A stretch of DNA of 64,000 nucleotides from Rhynchosporium graminicola. Taxonomy: Eukaryota > Ascomycota > Leotiomycetes > Helotiales > Ploettnerulaceae. The notes under the pieces are model-generated. The model did not search any database and was not told where the DNA came from. It saw only the letters and a list, made by a program, of their open reading frames with translations. Below are positions 51,824 through 62,318 of the stretch, one piece after another (the stretch's first letter is position 1; the number at the start of each line of letters is the position of its first letter). Location: positions 860,844 to 924,843 of the forward strand of contig FJUW01000020.1 in the NCBI GenBank assembly GCA_900074885.1, written 5' to 3'. The position numbers and the translations under genes were made by a program.

Positions 51824-52311
51824 CTATCGTAGCGAAGCCCAAATCATGTATGCTTCCGCAGTCCTTTGAATGGCTGTGTTGTCGTCAGTCATTTAGCCTC
51901 TCGACATTGAAGGAAACGACTGCGAGCTTTACACCGGCATTGACGATCCGAAATAACTTACGTGTCTTGGTGTCGGGAGGCAGCCTCTTCTCTCCCTTCG
52001 ACGCAACAACTGATCCAGCGGCGGATTCTTTTCGACTTCGAAAATCCCGATACGTGGCTGGGATCTTGCTCTTCACACTTTCCTTGAGCAATTCTACCTT
52101 GGAGGAGAAGGTCGACGTCGTAGCAATAGATGAGTTGTCGGAGTCGACGACTGGCGGCTTGGCAGGCTCCATCTTGGACGAGGCTGGGTGGAAGAGGGTT
52201 GGGGACTTGTCATAAGAAAAGGCTATCTTTGATGTCAGACGGGAAATCAATGTAATGTTAACGACGAATAGGCATACTGCTCCGAGTAAAGGCTGGAACG
52301 CCGGTGGACAT
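51824..52311 (-). CDS. Small conserved-looking protein of unknown function
   Basis: My model has three exons (52311-52278, 52222-51962, 51873-51824; introns of 55 and 88 nt) giving 114 aa. The core FSYDKSPTLFHPASS and KSKIPATYRDFRSRKES segments look conserved in character. The first intron has a GTATGC donor and the second a canonical GTAAGT donor; reading through the second would instead give a 123-aa form ending ...SFNVERLND. There is no signal peptide or membrane helix; the protein is basic and Ser/Lys-rich. Family not recognised, function unknown. It converges on ASK1. Confidence 0.6.
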
Positions 52312-54046
52312 GAGAGTGTCTTGAGATATGGTAAGGAGGCTATTTGTAGTGCGGGGGGTGGAAAGTGTTGACTTTGAGTCGCGGAGAGGATGTAATAAAA
52401 ATTTCTGGGGAGGGAAACTCAGGGCGTATATATAACAAATAACTTCGAGTTATCACCCCACACATCACTCCTCGTTATGAGGTTACTCCGTCGACCTTCG
52501 AGATGCCTCATCCCCAATGGCATTGCATGCACATTGACAAGCCCTTAAAGCAAGAACTCAGCAAGCGCCGACTGGATTTTGAAGCGAACGCCGTGCGCAG
52601 AATAATAAGATAGGGTAGGTAGGTAAGCACCAAAACAATTGCACCGCTCTCGCTGATGAATCAGGCTGCCTTGGAGACGGAGGCCGCTCGCCCATTCGGC
52701 GGCAACTCGAATGCGGTGTCTTCGCTGTCGCTGCTGAGACTGAGATGGGACAAACACATCTACCGAAGCTTTCCTAGTAGTCCGTTGCTTTCGCTATTGT
52801 GACTCAATCGCCTGTGAGGCCGACCATCGGGTAGGTAGGGTTAGGGTAGGCTTGGAATGGCCATTGTACTGATGCTGTTGAGCTGGAGTGTCCTGTCTCT
52901 CTCTACCTACCTAGGTACCTACCTACCTACCTTAGCTGCCTGTACCAGAGCACATAAAGCACCGCAGAGACGTCGAAAGAAAGTGTCAAGTGTGCTCTGC
53001 ATCACGTCACGTCCCCGTCCGTCCTGTCACATGGCTAGCTAGCTTAATGTGAGAGTGAGATGGTGCTAACCCGATTGATCCTCACGACAAGGGTAGATGA
53101 ATTGCCCCGCCAGCTCCGAGCGCCGAGCTCCGGTCGGAGTCCTCCTCCTTGTCTTGTTTACCTTTCTCATGCACCGCCGGACATAATTGCGGTGTTGGAC
53201 TGCATTGACCGTTTTCCCATCCGTCCACAAAGCCGGAGTAAACGGTGAGGGCGGATTCGGTGACACCTACCTAGCTTCGTCCGAAACTTCTCTTCTCTCG
53301 GTAGCCTAGATCGCCAAACCGGGCAGCAGTTCATTCACGTTCGTAGTCAGTCACCAGTCGGAGTTGGAAGAGCGTAAGGTTCATCAATTGTGTGTGGGTG
53401 ATGTACTTACTGTCCAACAAATTCAAGGCAATGCCCAGGCAAGTCAGTCCGATCAAGATGGAATGTGCCGCATACCACGAGCATCCATCGGAGCAGAGAA
53501 AGTTAAGAGTTATCTTAGGTAAGCTTAGATGAGGTACTTCTATATTTATACTTCTTAACTAAAGCTTAATTAAGCCTTTGATAAGAACTTCGATTATAGC
53601 CCTTTGATTAGCGAAGACTAGAAAGTAAGCTTAGATTAAGAATTAAAGTTCAAAGTAAGTCTCCGACGACAAAGGAGACGGTTATCTCCGTAGTTGTTTT
53701 CGAGGAAGCAGATATATAAGCGCAAAGTTCGGAAAGTGACGCGCTTAGCAGCGAAGGATATTTGCCGGTAGGGTGCTCCTTTTACAAAGCCCCAGTCTAC
53801 CCATCTTTCAACTCCTCACAACATGGTCATTGATAGTAAAAGAGCGTTAAAGCTGATAGAGCCCGAGGCATTTAAGTTGCATTATGAATTATAAAATTAT
53901 GCCCCTAGTGTCGTACGATTCGAACTCAATGCAGTTTAAACGCCAGCCGTTCCCTCTCCTGCGTGCAGTAACCATCGATTGCAGACTTTGGCGCCGCACC
54001 AGGCTGATGATCGTTAATCATGATACACAGGAACAAAAGCAATCAC
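52312..54046. other. Intergenic with AT-rich patch
   Basis: 1.7 kb with no supportable gene. A TACCTAGGTACC cluster lies at about 52902-52932. An AT-rich stretch with repeated TTAAGC/GCTTAAT words (about 53490-53670) contrasts with its surroundings and may be a decayed repeat fragment. Confidence 0.5.
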
Positions 54047-55845
54047 TCAGGGTCGCTTTGAAAAGGTCAAAGGGCAGTCATCCTATCTGAAGTCAGCGTA
54101 TAGTTCAAACAAAGGAGGGAGTTTCGCACCATCGGGAAGATAGTAGCGAAGACCTTGATCTCTTCAGAAAGAGGAGTTGGGTGGTGAATCCAGTCAAGGT
54201 GCATGGCGGCTTTTCCAACCATTAGAGCCAAGTTGTTTTGCGCGTATACCTGACCCAGACAGTAATGAGGTCCGGTTCCGAAGACCAAGAAATTCTTAGC
54301 TCCTCTGATCTCTGCATCACCAGAGAAATACCTTTCCGGGTCGTAGAAGTCGGGGTTGGTATAGACCTCAGGGTCACGGAGAGCTGGATAGGTAGTTGGT
54401 ATGATCATAGCACCTCGAACCAAAAATCAGCGGAGTTCCAGAACGCGCAAGAAGCCAAGCATACCTTTCGGGACAGTGTATGTATCTGTGATCGGGAAAG
54501 CTTTCTTTGCAAGATATGGTACCATGAGGACTGGTGGGCGATATCGCAGCAGTTCCTTCACAGCAGAACGAGTATAGGCCATATCATCCAGGGTGTCCAT
54601 TGTTGCGATCTTGTTTCTGTCACCCCCCCTAACACGTAGGTTCTCCTCGCGAATCTTGTCGAGGACATCGGGTCTTTGAGCCATAATTTGGAACAGCCAA
54701 GTAGCGGCACTGCTAGTAGCATCCTGAGACGCGAACAAGAAAGTGAAGACAGTTTGCGCAATCTCGTAGTCGGTAAAGTCCCGCAGCAGAGGTGATGGCT
54801 TCTCAATTCCCTCCATCGATAGACCCTTTTCTTGTCGTTCACGATACTTGGCCGAATCAAGTTGAGCTTTGACCCAACCATCCATGATACAGGTGATCTC
54901 GCCTCCGGCAGCCATTCGAACCTTGCTCTTTGCTGCACATTTGGCAAATTCTTCGAGAACCATGTCGGCAGCCTTTTTGCCGTACCAGCTCTTGGTGTAT
55001 GGCAGCATGATAGGAAAATTTACCAGCTCTAATGCGGCAGTAATATTGTAGTAATCGTCTGCGATCTTCTTGATGGCTGCGTCCGAAATGTAATATCCCA
55101 CGAAAGTCCGACATGACACAGCACACATGACCTCACGGAACTCGGCCATGAAAGGCACTGGCTTTCCACCAGCGTCTTCGGTGACCTGTAGGAACCTCTC
55201 GAAGTAAGCATTATAGACTTCGTCTTGTCCTGGGAGATAGGTTTCCAGGGCTTTTCGAGTAAATAGACCATTGAGGCCCTTTCGGAAGTCTACATGAGCT
55301 TTTCCGTCAAGAAATACCCAGTTTGTCTTCCCGAGCAGCTTGGGTGCCACATCCACAACACATGGTCTGACGAAGCTGGGGGAGTTGAAAACCTTTCGTG
55401 CCATGTCGCGTGTAGAGGCGATGACAACAAATCTGGGTACGATTAGTACGGCGACAATTGAAAGCGCCTCCATTAGAGACCTACTTGTGAAACACAGACA
55501 CACAACTGAGCTCTCCACTTGCCCACTTTCCCTTGTACTCGTCGAACTTTGGATTTACGGATTCGAGAAAGGGTCCAATGAAGGGTATCTTCCACGCGGG
55601 GCCAGTGATTGAGCCCTTTTGCCAAAGATAACTGCCTGTTTCTGGTAAGTTGAGGATCATCGGGCACCCAGGAGATGCTCACATTGGTCGTATGCTATCA
55701 TCAGGGTAAGCAGAGTCAGAGCAATCGTCCAGCCGCTGAGCTCGAAGAGGGCAGATAGCAGTCCGTCGATTCTTGAACTTGCGAAGGATACATGATTGGC
55801 GTCAGCCAGAGGAGACCCAAAGCTGATATTGCCTTCTAAGGCCAT
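54047..55845 (-). CDS. ERG5: Cytochrome P450 CYP61, sterol C-22 desaturase
   Basis: Five exons (55845-55683, 55635-55485, 55432-54465, 54413-54130, 54082-54047; introns of 47-52 nt) give 533 aa. An N-terminal membrane anchor lies near residues 36-52. The I-helix motif is [13 protein letters not shown], the K-helix ExxR is KELLRYRPP, and the heme loop is [10 protein letters not shown] with the thiolate Cys at about 479. The [19 protein letters not shown] block and the ending [15 protein letters not shown] are characteristic of CYP61. The enzyme puts the C-22 double bond into ergosterol precursors at the ER. The second intron lies between the conserved SVFHK and FVVIAST. It is a full, intact gene. 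Confidence 0.96.
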
Positions 55846-56290
55846 GGCTACGTTGAACTGTCAGGGCTTGAGGCTTTTCCCTTGTTGGATTGTACGCTTT
55901 CGAACTTGTCCTGCCTGGATAGGGCAAAACGCTCGAGAAAGTCGAGAGAGAGAGATACTTCTAGTTTTGGCTGATGTATCGGGGGCAGTATATTGAGCTG
56001 CTGCATGAATAGGGGTGGGATGGAGTGGAGTGTCGGTGGTGAAAGCAAAATGAAGTTGGTGTTTGCGCCTGCACTAAAAAATCATTACCGATAGAAAATG
56101 GTTGGAGTATTGGGAAAACCAAATCCATCCATTTAGCCCTCCGGCCGCGGCCCTGCCCTGCTCTGCCCCGGCTTATCTGAGTTGCCGCTTCCGCTGTGGA
56201 GCATGCGGCCGCTCAGTCCGCTCCGCTCTTCTTTCAGCCACCTGGTCTGCGCCTGGGCAGCTGAGTTGTTGTTCGTACTGAGAGATGCAT

Positions 56291-56334
56291 ACACATACAT
56301 ACATACATACATACATACATACATACATACATAC
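56291..56334. repeat. (CATA)n tetranucleotide microsatellite
   Basis: About eleven copies of CATA/ATAC in a row. Confidence 0.95.
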
Positions 56335-56436
56335 TGGCTCTTGCTCGTACACTCTACTTGCCTAGAGAGCTCAAGCTACGCAAGTAACTCTAAATCTACG
56401 TGAATATACTCCTCGTCTACTAGAGCTAACTGAGTT

Positions 56437-56562
56437 CTACTAGGGCTGAAAGGCCCCAGCTTTTTTGACTTTAGACGACATAGACAGACTTAATTAAGGT
56501 AAGGTAAGCTCTACTGGGACTGGAAGGCCCCAGCTTTTTTGACTTCAGACAATATGGACTTA
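56437..56562. repeat. Direct duplication, ~52 bp units 74 bp apart
   Basis: CTACTAGGGCTGAAAGGCC at 56437 recurs as CTACTGGGACTGGAAGGCC at 56511. Both are followed by the same CCAGCTTTTTTGACTT core and ...GACTTA. The differences are mostly transitions. Confidence 0.8.
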
Positions 56563-58207
56563 AGCTGCGTCCAACGTAGATTAAGATGCTGTCGCTGTGT
56601 ATCCGTGTGCTCGGAGCTGCATGATCACCAAGTGTACCATATAGGGGATTATTGAGTACAAACTGTTGCTGCTTGCAAAATCTCTAAGGACGTGGACTGC
56701 TCAAGCACGTATATGGCCTACGTAAATAAACATCCAGGTGCGGTCTTCCGTTGAATATAGGCCTAGCAAAGATGGCAAGGCCGCCTGTACCCCACAGATC
56801 TGGATGCCAGCGCTACTACTGTTGCCCCTACCCCAAGCTTCTTTTGTAGTGTACCGACGATTTACTGTCGCGATTTACAGCTTGCAATTTCACCCAAACG
56901 CGCACGAATAGCATGTCGTAATATTTTGTTCCAGCTGCAGCGTTGTGATATCGACAGTTCTGTGAGTGGACATATTATCGTTCGTTTTCGTGTATGTAGC
57001 AGCCTGCTAGCACGAATGAAGCAAGGCGGAAAGATATGAAACTATAGACTGCTAGTGATGGATAATAATACTACCTTATATAACATATGACACGTATGAA
57101 TTTTATATATCAAAGAGTACGTAAGGTAAGGTACGTAGTAAGTTCCTAAGCAGATATCAAAGATAATAAATAGAGTATCACCTGATCCTGAAGATCTCGA
57201 TAACTTCATATTCTACTCCTAGATATAGTAAAATGTCTCTTACTTAAAAAAGTAAAAGTAGCTCATAAGTATCGCTATCCTAGCCCTTTATATACTCCCT
57301 TGTAGAGCTAAGTATGATTTGGTAGAAGGGTTACGTATCACGTGTTTAGTGCTCGCAAGTGTAAGTGCCTATGTATCATATGCGTAGATTCTTATCTAAT
57401 ATAACTTAAGCGCACATGAAGCTTTGCGCCTATGCTACTATTCATTACAATAGTAGTATAATAAAATATTATAATTCCAAAGATTTAGTTACTAATGTGA
57501 GGTCACCAGGGGGGAGCAGAACAATATTTACTCCGTAGGGAGGCCCAGAATAATGCGAGCCCTACTCTAACTACTAAGCGAGGGGCCGAACGCCAGGCTG
57601 TGAAATAGACTTGGCAGATACTGATATTTTGTTGACTTAGAAGCCACTCACAAATAGTCACACTGCGAGAATCGTTCAAAGTGTTCGGCACATCCGAGGT
57701 CGAGGTGATACTTGCCTCAATAAAATGAAACACATGGAGCCAAGGCTCCAGATTCACATATATATGTACAGGCATTTTTGTCTTTTCGGAGGAGGATGGA
57801 TAGCTAGCCGGGATACTTTCACACAAGTTACGGTCTGCGCGGATGATAGATCATCTTTTAAGCCTCACGGGATATTCGACTCTATTGTAGTAAGTTATAA
57901 TGAATTCTTCAAATATGGTATACCAGCATAAAGAGTAGCTACCAAATGATATTCAAAAGTTCTTAGTCGAAGAACACGTATCTACAATACGTACCGTAGT
58001 CTATCAAGAGTGTATAACAGTGGCAAGCCCAAAGACTAAATCGACTATCAAGGATAGCCTCCACAACCTCCTAGGCGGACTGCATCTCTGTCACTCAAAG
58101 GTACCACTTTCCTGCCTCACCGGCCAAGGCATAAAAAGTTTACCCAATCCTGTCCGACGAATAGCCGGTGATAGCTCTTGCTTTGTTACAGAAGGCAAGA
58201 TCATGTA

Positions 58208-59090
58208 CTAATCGGATAATTCAGCAGGAGGGTTGAGTATCTTGTTGGCAATAGCTAATCCCTGTGCCAGGGTCAGCCGTTCCTTCGATCTCGTCCAGCC
58301 ATCTTCGTATGGCAATCTTTCCCGCGCTGAATAGCTGTTAGAATTCACTCACCCTATCTACTCAAGATGCTTGCTTACTGAAGAATGACTTGACCCATTT
58401 CGTCTTCGCTTCAGAAGGTACTTCCGGGTCAGAAAAAACAATCATGTATAATGCTGTCTCCAAGCTGCTCCCTAGGGTTTGCCTGGCGGTCAAGTGGAAC
58501 TCTGGGTTGACTGCAGCAGCAGCGGCAAGTCGCTTCGCACGAGCAGATATCGCAGTTTTAAGATTGATCGTGTCATTCGTGAATGCTGCAGCAACAGATT
58601 CCCAGATGGTAGCGTTGAAAGAGTGGTTATCACCGAAAAAGAAATCCTGTCGACTGAATGAGCCATCATGTTCGATGACTGTTTTCCACAATTCAGCACA
58701 CGTCGGATTCAAGTCATATTCTTTGATTACTTACAATCATGTACTGAAAGATCATTCAAGTTAAATGTGGTATCGCTCCCAGTTGTTGATACATTCAACA
58801 CTCCCTGACTGACAGTAATTGTTACCGCAGCAGCAAGGTTAACCCCCTTTTCGAATCCGGCAACGAGGTCAGCTACGGAGATGTTTCGGCCATCGCGTGC
58901 AAGGAATCCATGGTTTGCGAGACTGTTCACCATCGGACAGGGACTGCGGCCTGACTTTTACGTCAGTGTACTTTCCTAGCAGAAGTCAGATATGCAAAAT
59001 CTTACGATCTGTTGAAGATGGAGCGATCCAAGGGTTTTCGCTATAGCAGAATGCCGTCGTGATGAACCAGACAAGAGTGGCGAGCTTCAT
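58208..59090 (-). CDS. Secreted heme-thiolate peroxidase (short unspecific peroxygenase/chloroperoxidase family)
   Basis: Four exons (59090-59006, 58950-58735, 58678-58379, 58326-58208; introns of 52-56 nt) give 239 aa, the size of short UPOs. A signal peptide covers about residues 1-17 (MKLATLVWFITTAFCYS). The heme ligand is Cys33 in SPCPMVNSLANHGF. The EHD motif, which binds a metal ion near the heme in the family, is at 103-105 (IEHDGSFSRQD). Near the C-terminus ERLPYEDGW is also typical. Such enzymes use peroxide to oxygenate or halogenate diverse substrates outside the cell. The NDTINLK and NISVADL sequons suggest glycosylation. The gene sits alone at the edge of an AT-rich block, as accessory secreted-protein genes often do. 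Confidence 0.9.
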
Positions 59091-59989
59091 CGTGGCTGGC
59101 AGGGTTGAAACGATTCAATCAAGGTGTGTCTTCATGGCAAGTCCTCGATATTTCCTGATGTCTTTATACTCGTTTTCTTCGTGGGTCTGAACCTGGCAGG
59201 GCTTACATCAAGGGTCGATTCTAACTAAATATCCCTCGCAACCCCACTGTGGACAGGTTCAGACGCACGGAGAAAGCGAGTAGGCCTCACCGGGCATATC
59301 CGCATACTCGAATCATGTCGATATGAATCTGAAGTATTGATTATAGACTTCTAGGTAAAGAGGGTTGTAATAACCCTAAAAGCAGATCGGGAGGTACCTC
59401 CGTAAAACCGGTTTCGAGAAACCTAGATGCTAGGTCGAGAACGACTTCTAGAAAGGGTTCCAAATCCAGTACGAGAGGGGGTGTATAATGGGTCTCATCC
59501 ACCGTTGTAAAACGCACAGTTATGTTTTCTAAGGAGGTACAGCGCCTGGATGCTTTAATGATAAACAGCACTAGCAGAGGATCGGTTCACTTCACTTTAG
59601 ATGACAGTAAAAAGATCTACAAGCAAGGCATCGTTGACTCAAGTAGTAAAGTGGGAGTGAGTGCGCTCTTAGGATATTAAGATTTGTAGTCAAGTCTTCT
59701 AAACCCCTGCTAGTGCTCTTTATAATAATCAATCGTTGCTACCTCTAAAATAGAAAGGGTTGAATCCGCGACATCAGCCCTGCTAAACATTTCCTATACT
59801 AATGTACGGTGGTAGGTAGCGCGATACGAGACCCGTTTTTCAGCCTCTTTCGTAAAAAGGTAGGCCATTTGCAACATGTAATGGAAAATTAACCGGCCCC
59901 GACTAACGCTGCACGCCAAATCGACCTCGATCGGGCCTAGCGCTGGCGGCACGCTACTCTTACCGCCTTCAGGCCCCTGAAATCTCGCC
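59091..59989. other. Upstream of peroxygenase gene; transition to AT-rich block
   Basis: The first ~150 bp should hold the peroxygenase promoter. A minus-strand frame at 59341-59571 looks protein-like (Leu-rich) but is short and matches nothing I can name. At 59890-59990 a GC-rich segment marks the sharp edge of the AT-rich block. Confidence 0.45.
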
Positions 59990-60780
59990 CCTGAGACGAA
60001 TCTTCGCTAGTAATAAGCTTTCTAGTTAATATTACGCATCTTATCGTTAAGAGTTATAGAGATCTAAATATACGAAAAAATACTAGAGATTACGATAAGT
60101 AAAATATACTCTTAGTATTTCTAGTAATAGCTCGTTATAGGTAAGTAATCTCTTGATTAAGGTAAAGGAGGAGAGGCCTAGTCGCCTCTATTACCCCGCC
60201 CTCGGCAAATCTATAGTAGTAATAAGCCTTTTAATTAATATTATCGCGTTTATATTAGAGATAATAGAAATCTAAATATATTAAAAAATACTAGAGATTC
60301 TAATAAATAAGATATACTCTTTAGATTTCTATAATTCCTTATTACATGCGAGTATCCCGTAGATAAAAGTAAAGGATAGGCTATAGCTCGTTTCCTTCCT
60401 TTAAGATAAATCTATAGTAGTAACGAGCCTTCTGGTTAATATTACGCACTTTAATAATAAGATATATATATATATATTTGAATATAGTAAAATATACTAG
60501 AGACTCTAATAAATAAAATATACTCTTTAGAATTTCAGATTTCCTATTTATAAGTGAGTATTTCGTGAATAAGAGTAAAAGAGTAGAAACTCGCTTCCTT
60601 ACGACTAATATAAATTAATAGTAATAACGAGCTTTTATAGGAGTATTATAATACTTATATTATAACTAGTAGGAATATCGATATAATAGATAATATTAAA
60701 AACTCTAAGGATATAGATATACTTTTTAGATCACTAGATATATACGTTATAGATAAGTAAATAGAGATACTCTGAAGTCC
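59990..60780. repeat. ~200-bp tandem array, four diverged units
   Basis: Units start near 60007, 60211, 60412 and 60612 (spacings about 204, 201 and 200). Each begins with TAGTAATAA/CGAGC, then a TTAATATTA stretch, an AAATACTAGAGATT core and an AATATACTCTTAG segment, and ends before a short GC-richer spacer. The units have diverged largely by C-to-T and G-to-A changes. Confidence 0.75.
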
Positions 60781-60918
60781 CCTATTAAAAAACGCTATAT
60801 ACTAAAAGAAGAAATATAGCGTTTTATTTTACTAATAAATATCTAGCTACTCGTTCGTAACTAGGAAAATAAAACGCTATACTTCTTCTTTCGGTATATA
60901 GCGTTTTTTATAGGGGAA
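60779..60918. repeat. Nested palindrome (~50-bp inverted arms, ~35-bp loop)
   Basis: The arms 60779-60830 and 60865-60918 are inverted copies with only a few differences. Each arm is itself a hairpin, ACGCTATAT...ATATAGCGT around an AG/CT-rich centre. It directly follows the tandem array. It may be a MITE or a foldback element. Confidence 0.8.
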
Positions 60919-61764
60919 AGTAATTATTTAAGTTAGATTAAGTTTCTTAGACTAGTACTTAGTTTTATACTAGAAAGAAGAGCTTAGCTAGATACTTAGG
61001 TATTTAAGTATATCTCTTATTACTAACGAAGGAGTTATTATAAAAGAAGGTATCTAGTTATCTATTTTAATCTAAGTAATACTACTAATAACCCTCTTAA
61101 TTATATCCTTCTCGCTATAGATAAGTAATATTAGTATCTAATTTCATAACTTTGTATTATAACTAGCCCTCTTTCCGAGTTAAATAATACTTTAAGAAAT
61201 CAGCCTCTTCTCTAGCTAATCTGGTATCTTCTAAATCTAAACTTACTCGATAGGAATATGTAAGTCTAGTAAGTTTCGTTATAAATATATATTTTCTACT
61301 ATACCTCTCCTAGAACTACTCCTAGCTTCGCTCGCATACTATAAAGGAATAATAGATAAACTGAATACCTCGTTAATAATAAGTGATTAAGCGATTAATT
61401 TACTTACTCTCTATCTACTCTAGTTGTATTTAATCCTCCTCTACTACTTAGGGAAGTACTACTTATATATCTCTCGCTAGTAATTTAAAGGTATAAAATA
61501 CTTATTAATAATAAGAGTTTTACTAGACTCCTAGTTATAGATAAGTTACTCTAATTCGCTACTTTAGCTATAACTCAGTGAAGGAGGTATAAGGATAGTA
61601 TTATAAGTAATACCTTATAATCGCTTATCTCTACTAAGGATATTAAAAGAGAGCTTAACTATAGTAGCTTTCCTAACTCTCTTTCTTTCTTAATACTTCC
61701 GTTTCCTTAGTAATAATAAAAGTTCTTTAAGCTAGAAAGCGCTAAAATAGTATAAGATATTAGA

Positions 61765-61894
61765 TGTAATGGATTTGAGATTAGGCTCATATCAACTCCG
61801 CCAACTGGACTAAAAGATCATAATATACTACGCAAGCGCAGGACACGCCTAATACCGTATATATATTACCGACTATTGTCACGTGCATATTATA
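61765..61894. repeat. Left LTR of miniature element
   Basis: 130 bp; begins TGTAATGG. Its end ATATTATA corresponds to CCATTACA of the right LTR after transition mutations. Confidence 0.8.
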
Positions 61895-62188
61895 ATATCT
61901 CCCCTCTTAGTACGCTCGCCCTCGAGCGCCGCGCCTAAAGCCGAAGAATTGCCGTAACTTATCGGATTAATATGCTACGTTAAACCCCTAAGGGTTATAA
62001 CGTAATATACTAAGACGAGAGATCTCGAAGTCGATACTATCACCTCTTATCAGCCTGACGTAAGCAGTTTAAACATGTCACTCTAACGCTTTTTCTCGGC
62101 TACCTTATGCGCGTCTCGCTTAAGGATTCTGGCCACGTCAGCCGTGCTCAGAGGTACTCTGCCAGAAGACCGGTTACGCAGTATATTC

Positions 62189-62318
62189 TGTAATAGGGTT
62201 AAGATTAGGCTCATACTAACTCCGCCAACTGGACCAAAAGATCACAATGTACTGCGCAAGCGCAGGACACGCCTAATACCGTATATATATTACCGACTAT
62301 TGTCACGTGCCCATTACA
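62189..62318. repeat. Right LTR of miniature element
   Basis: 130 bp; begins TGTAATAGGG and ends CCCATTACA. It shares the core CTCCGCCAACTGGAC and GCGCAAGCGCAGGACACGCC with the left LTR. Confidence 0.8.

Larger units (their letters stand above)
55846..58207. other. Gene-poor, increasingly AT-rich stretch
   Basis: 2.4 kb without a supportable gene. It holds the ERG5 promoter (first ~300 bp), a CATA microsatellite and a 74-bp direct duplication (listed separately), then AT-rich DNA from about 57040 to 57500. A minus-strand frame at 57503-57826 has no family signal. Confidence 0.5.
61765..62318. mobile_element. Miniature LTR element (TRIM-like), 554 bp
   Basis: Two 130-bp direct repeats (61765-61894, 62189-62318) start TGTAAT. 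The right copy ends ATTACA, so the TG..CA LTR ends are present, with a TG..CA-type inverted terminus. The 294-bp interior has no coding capacity. The flanks TTAGA (61760-61764) and TTAGG (62319-62323) look like a 5-bp target duplication with one transition. The copies differ by about a dozen changes, nearly all transitions, with the left copy more AT-rich. Confidence 0.8.

Noticed and set aside
57503..57826. 107-codon minus-strand frame in an AT-rich gap
   Set aside because: No family signal; splice sites do not extend it into anything recognisable.
59341..59571. 76-codon Leu-rich minus-strand frame
   Set aside because: Protein-like but too short, no partner exons found and no family recognised; could be a gene relic.
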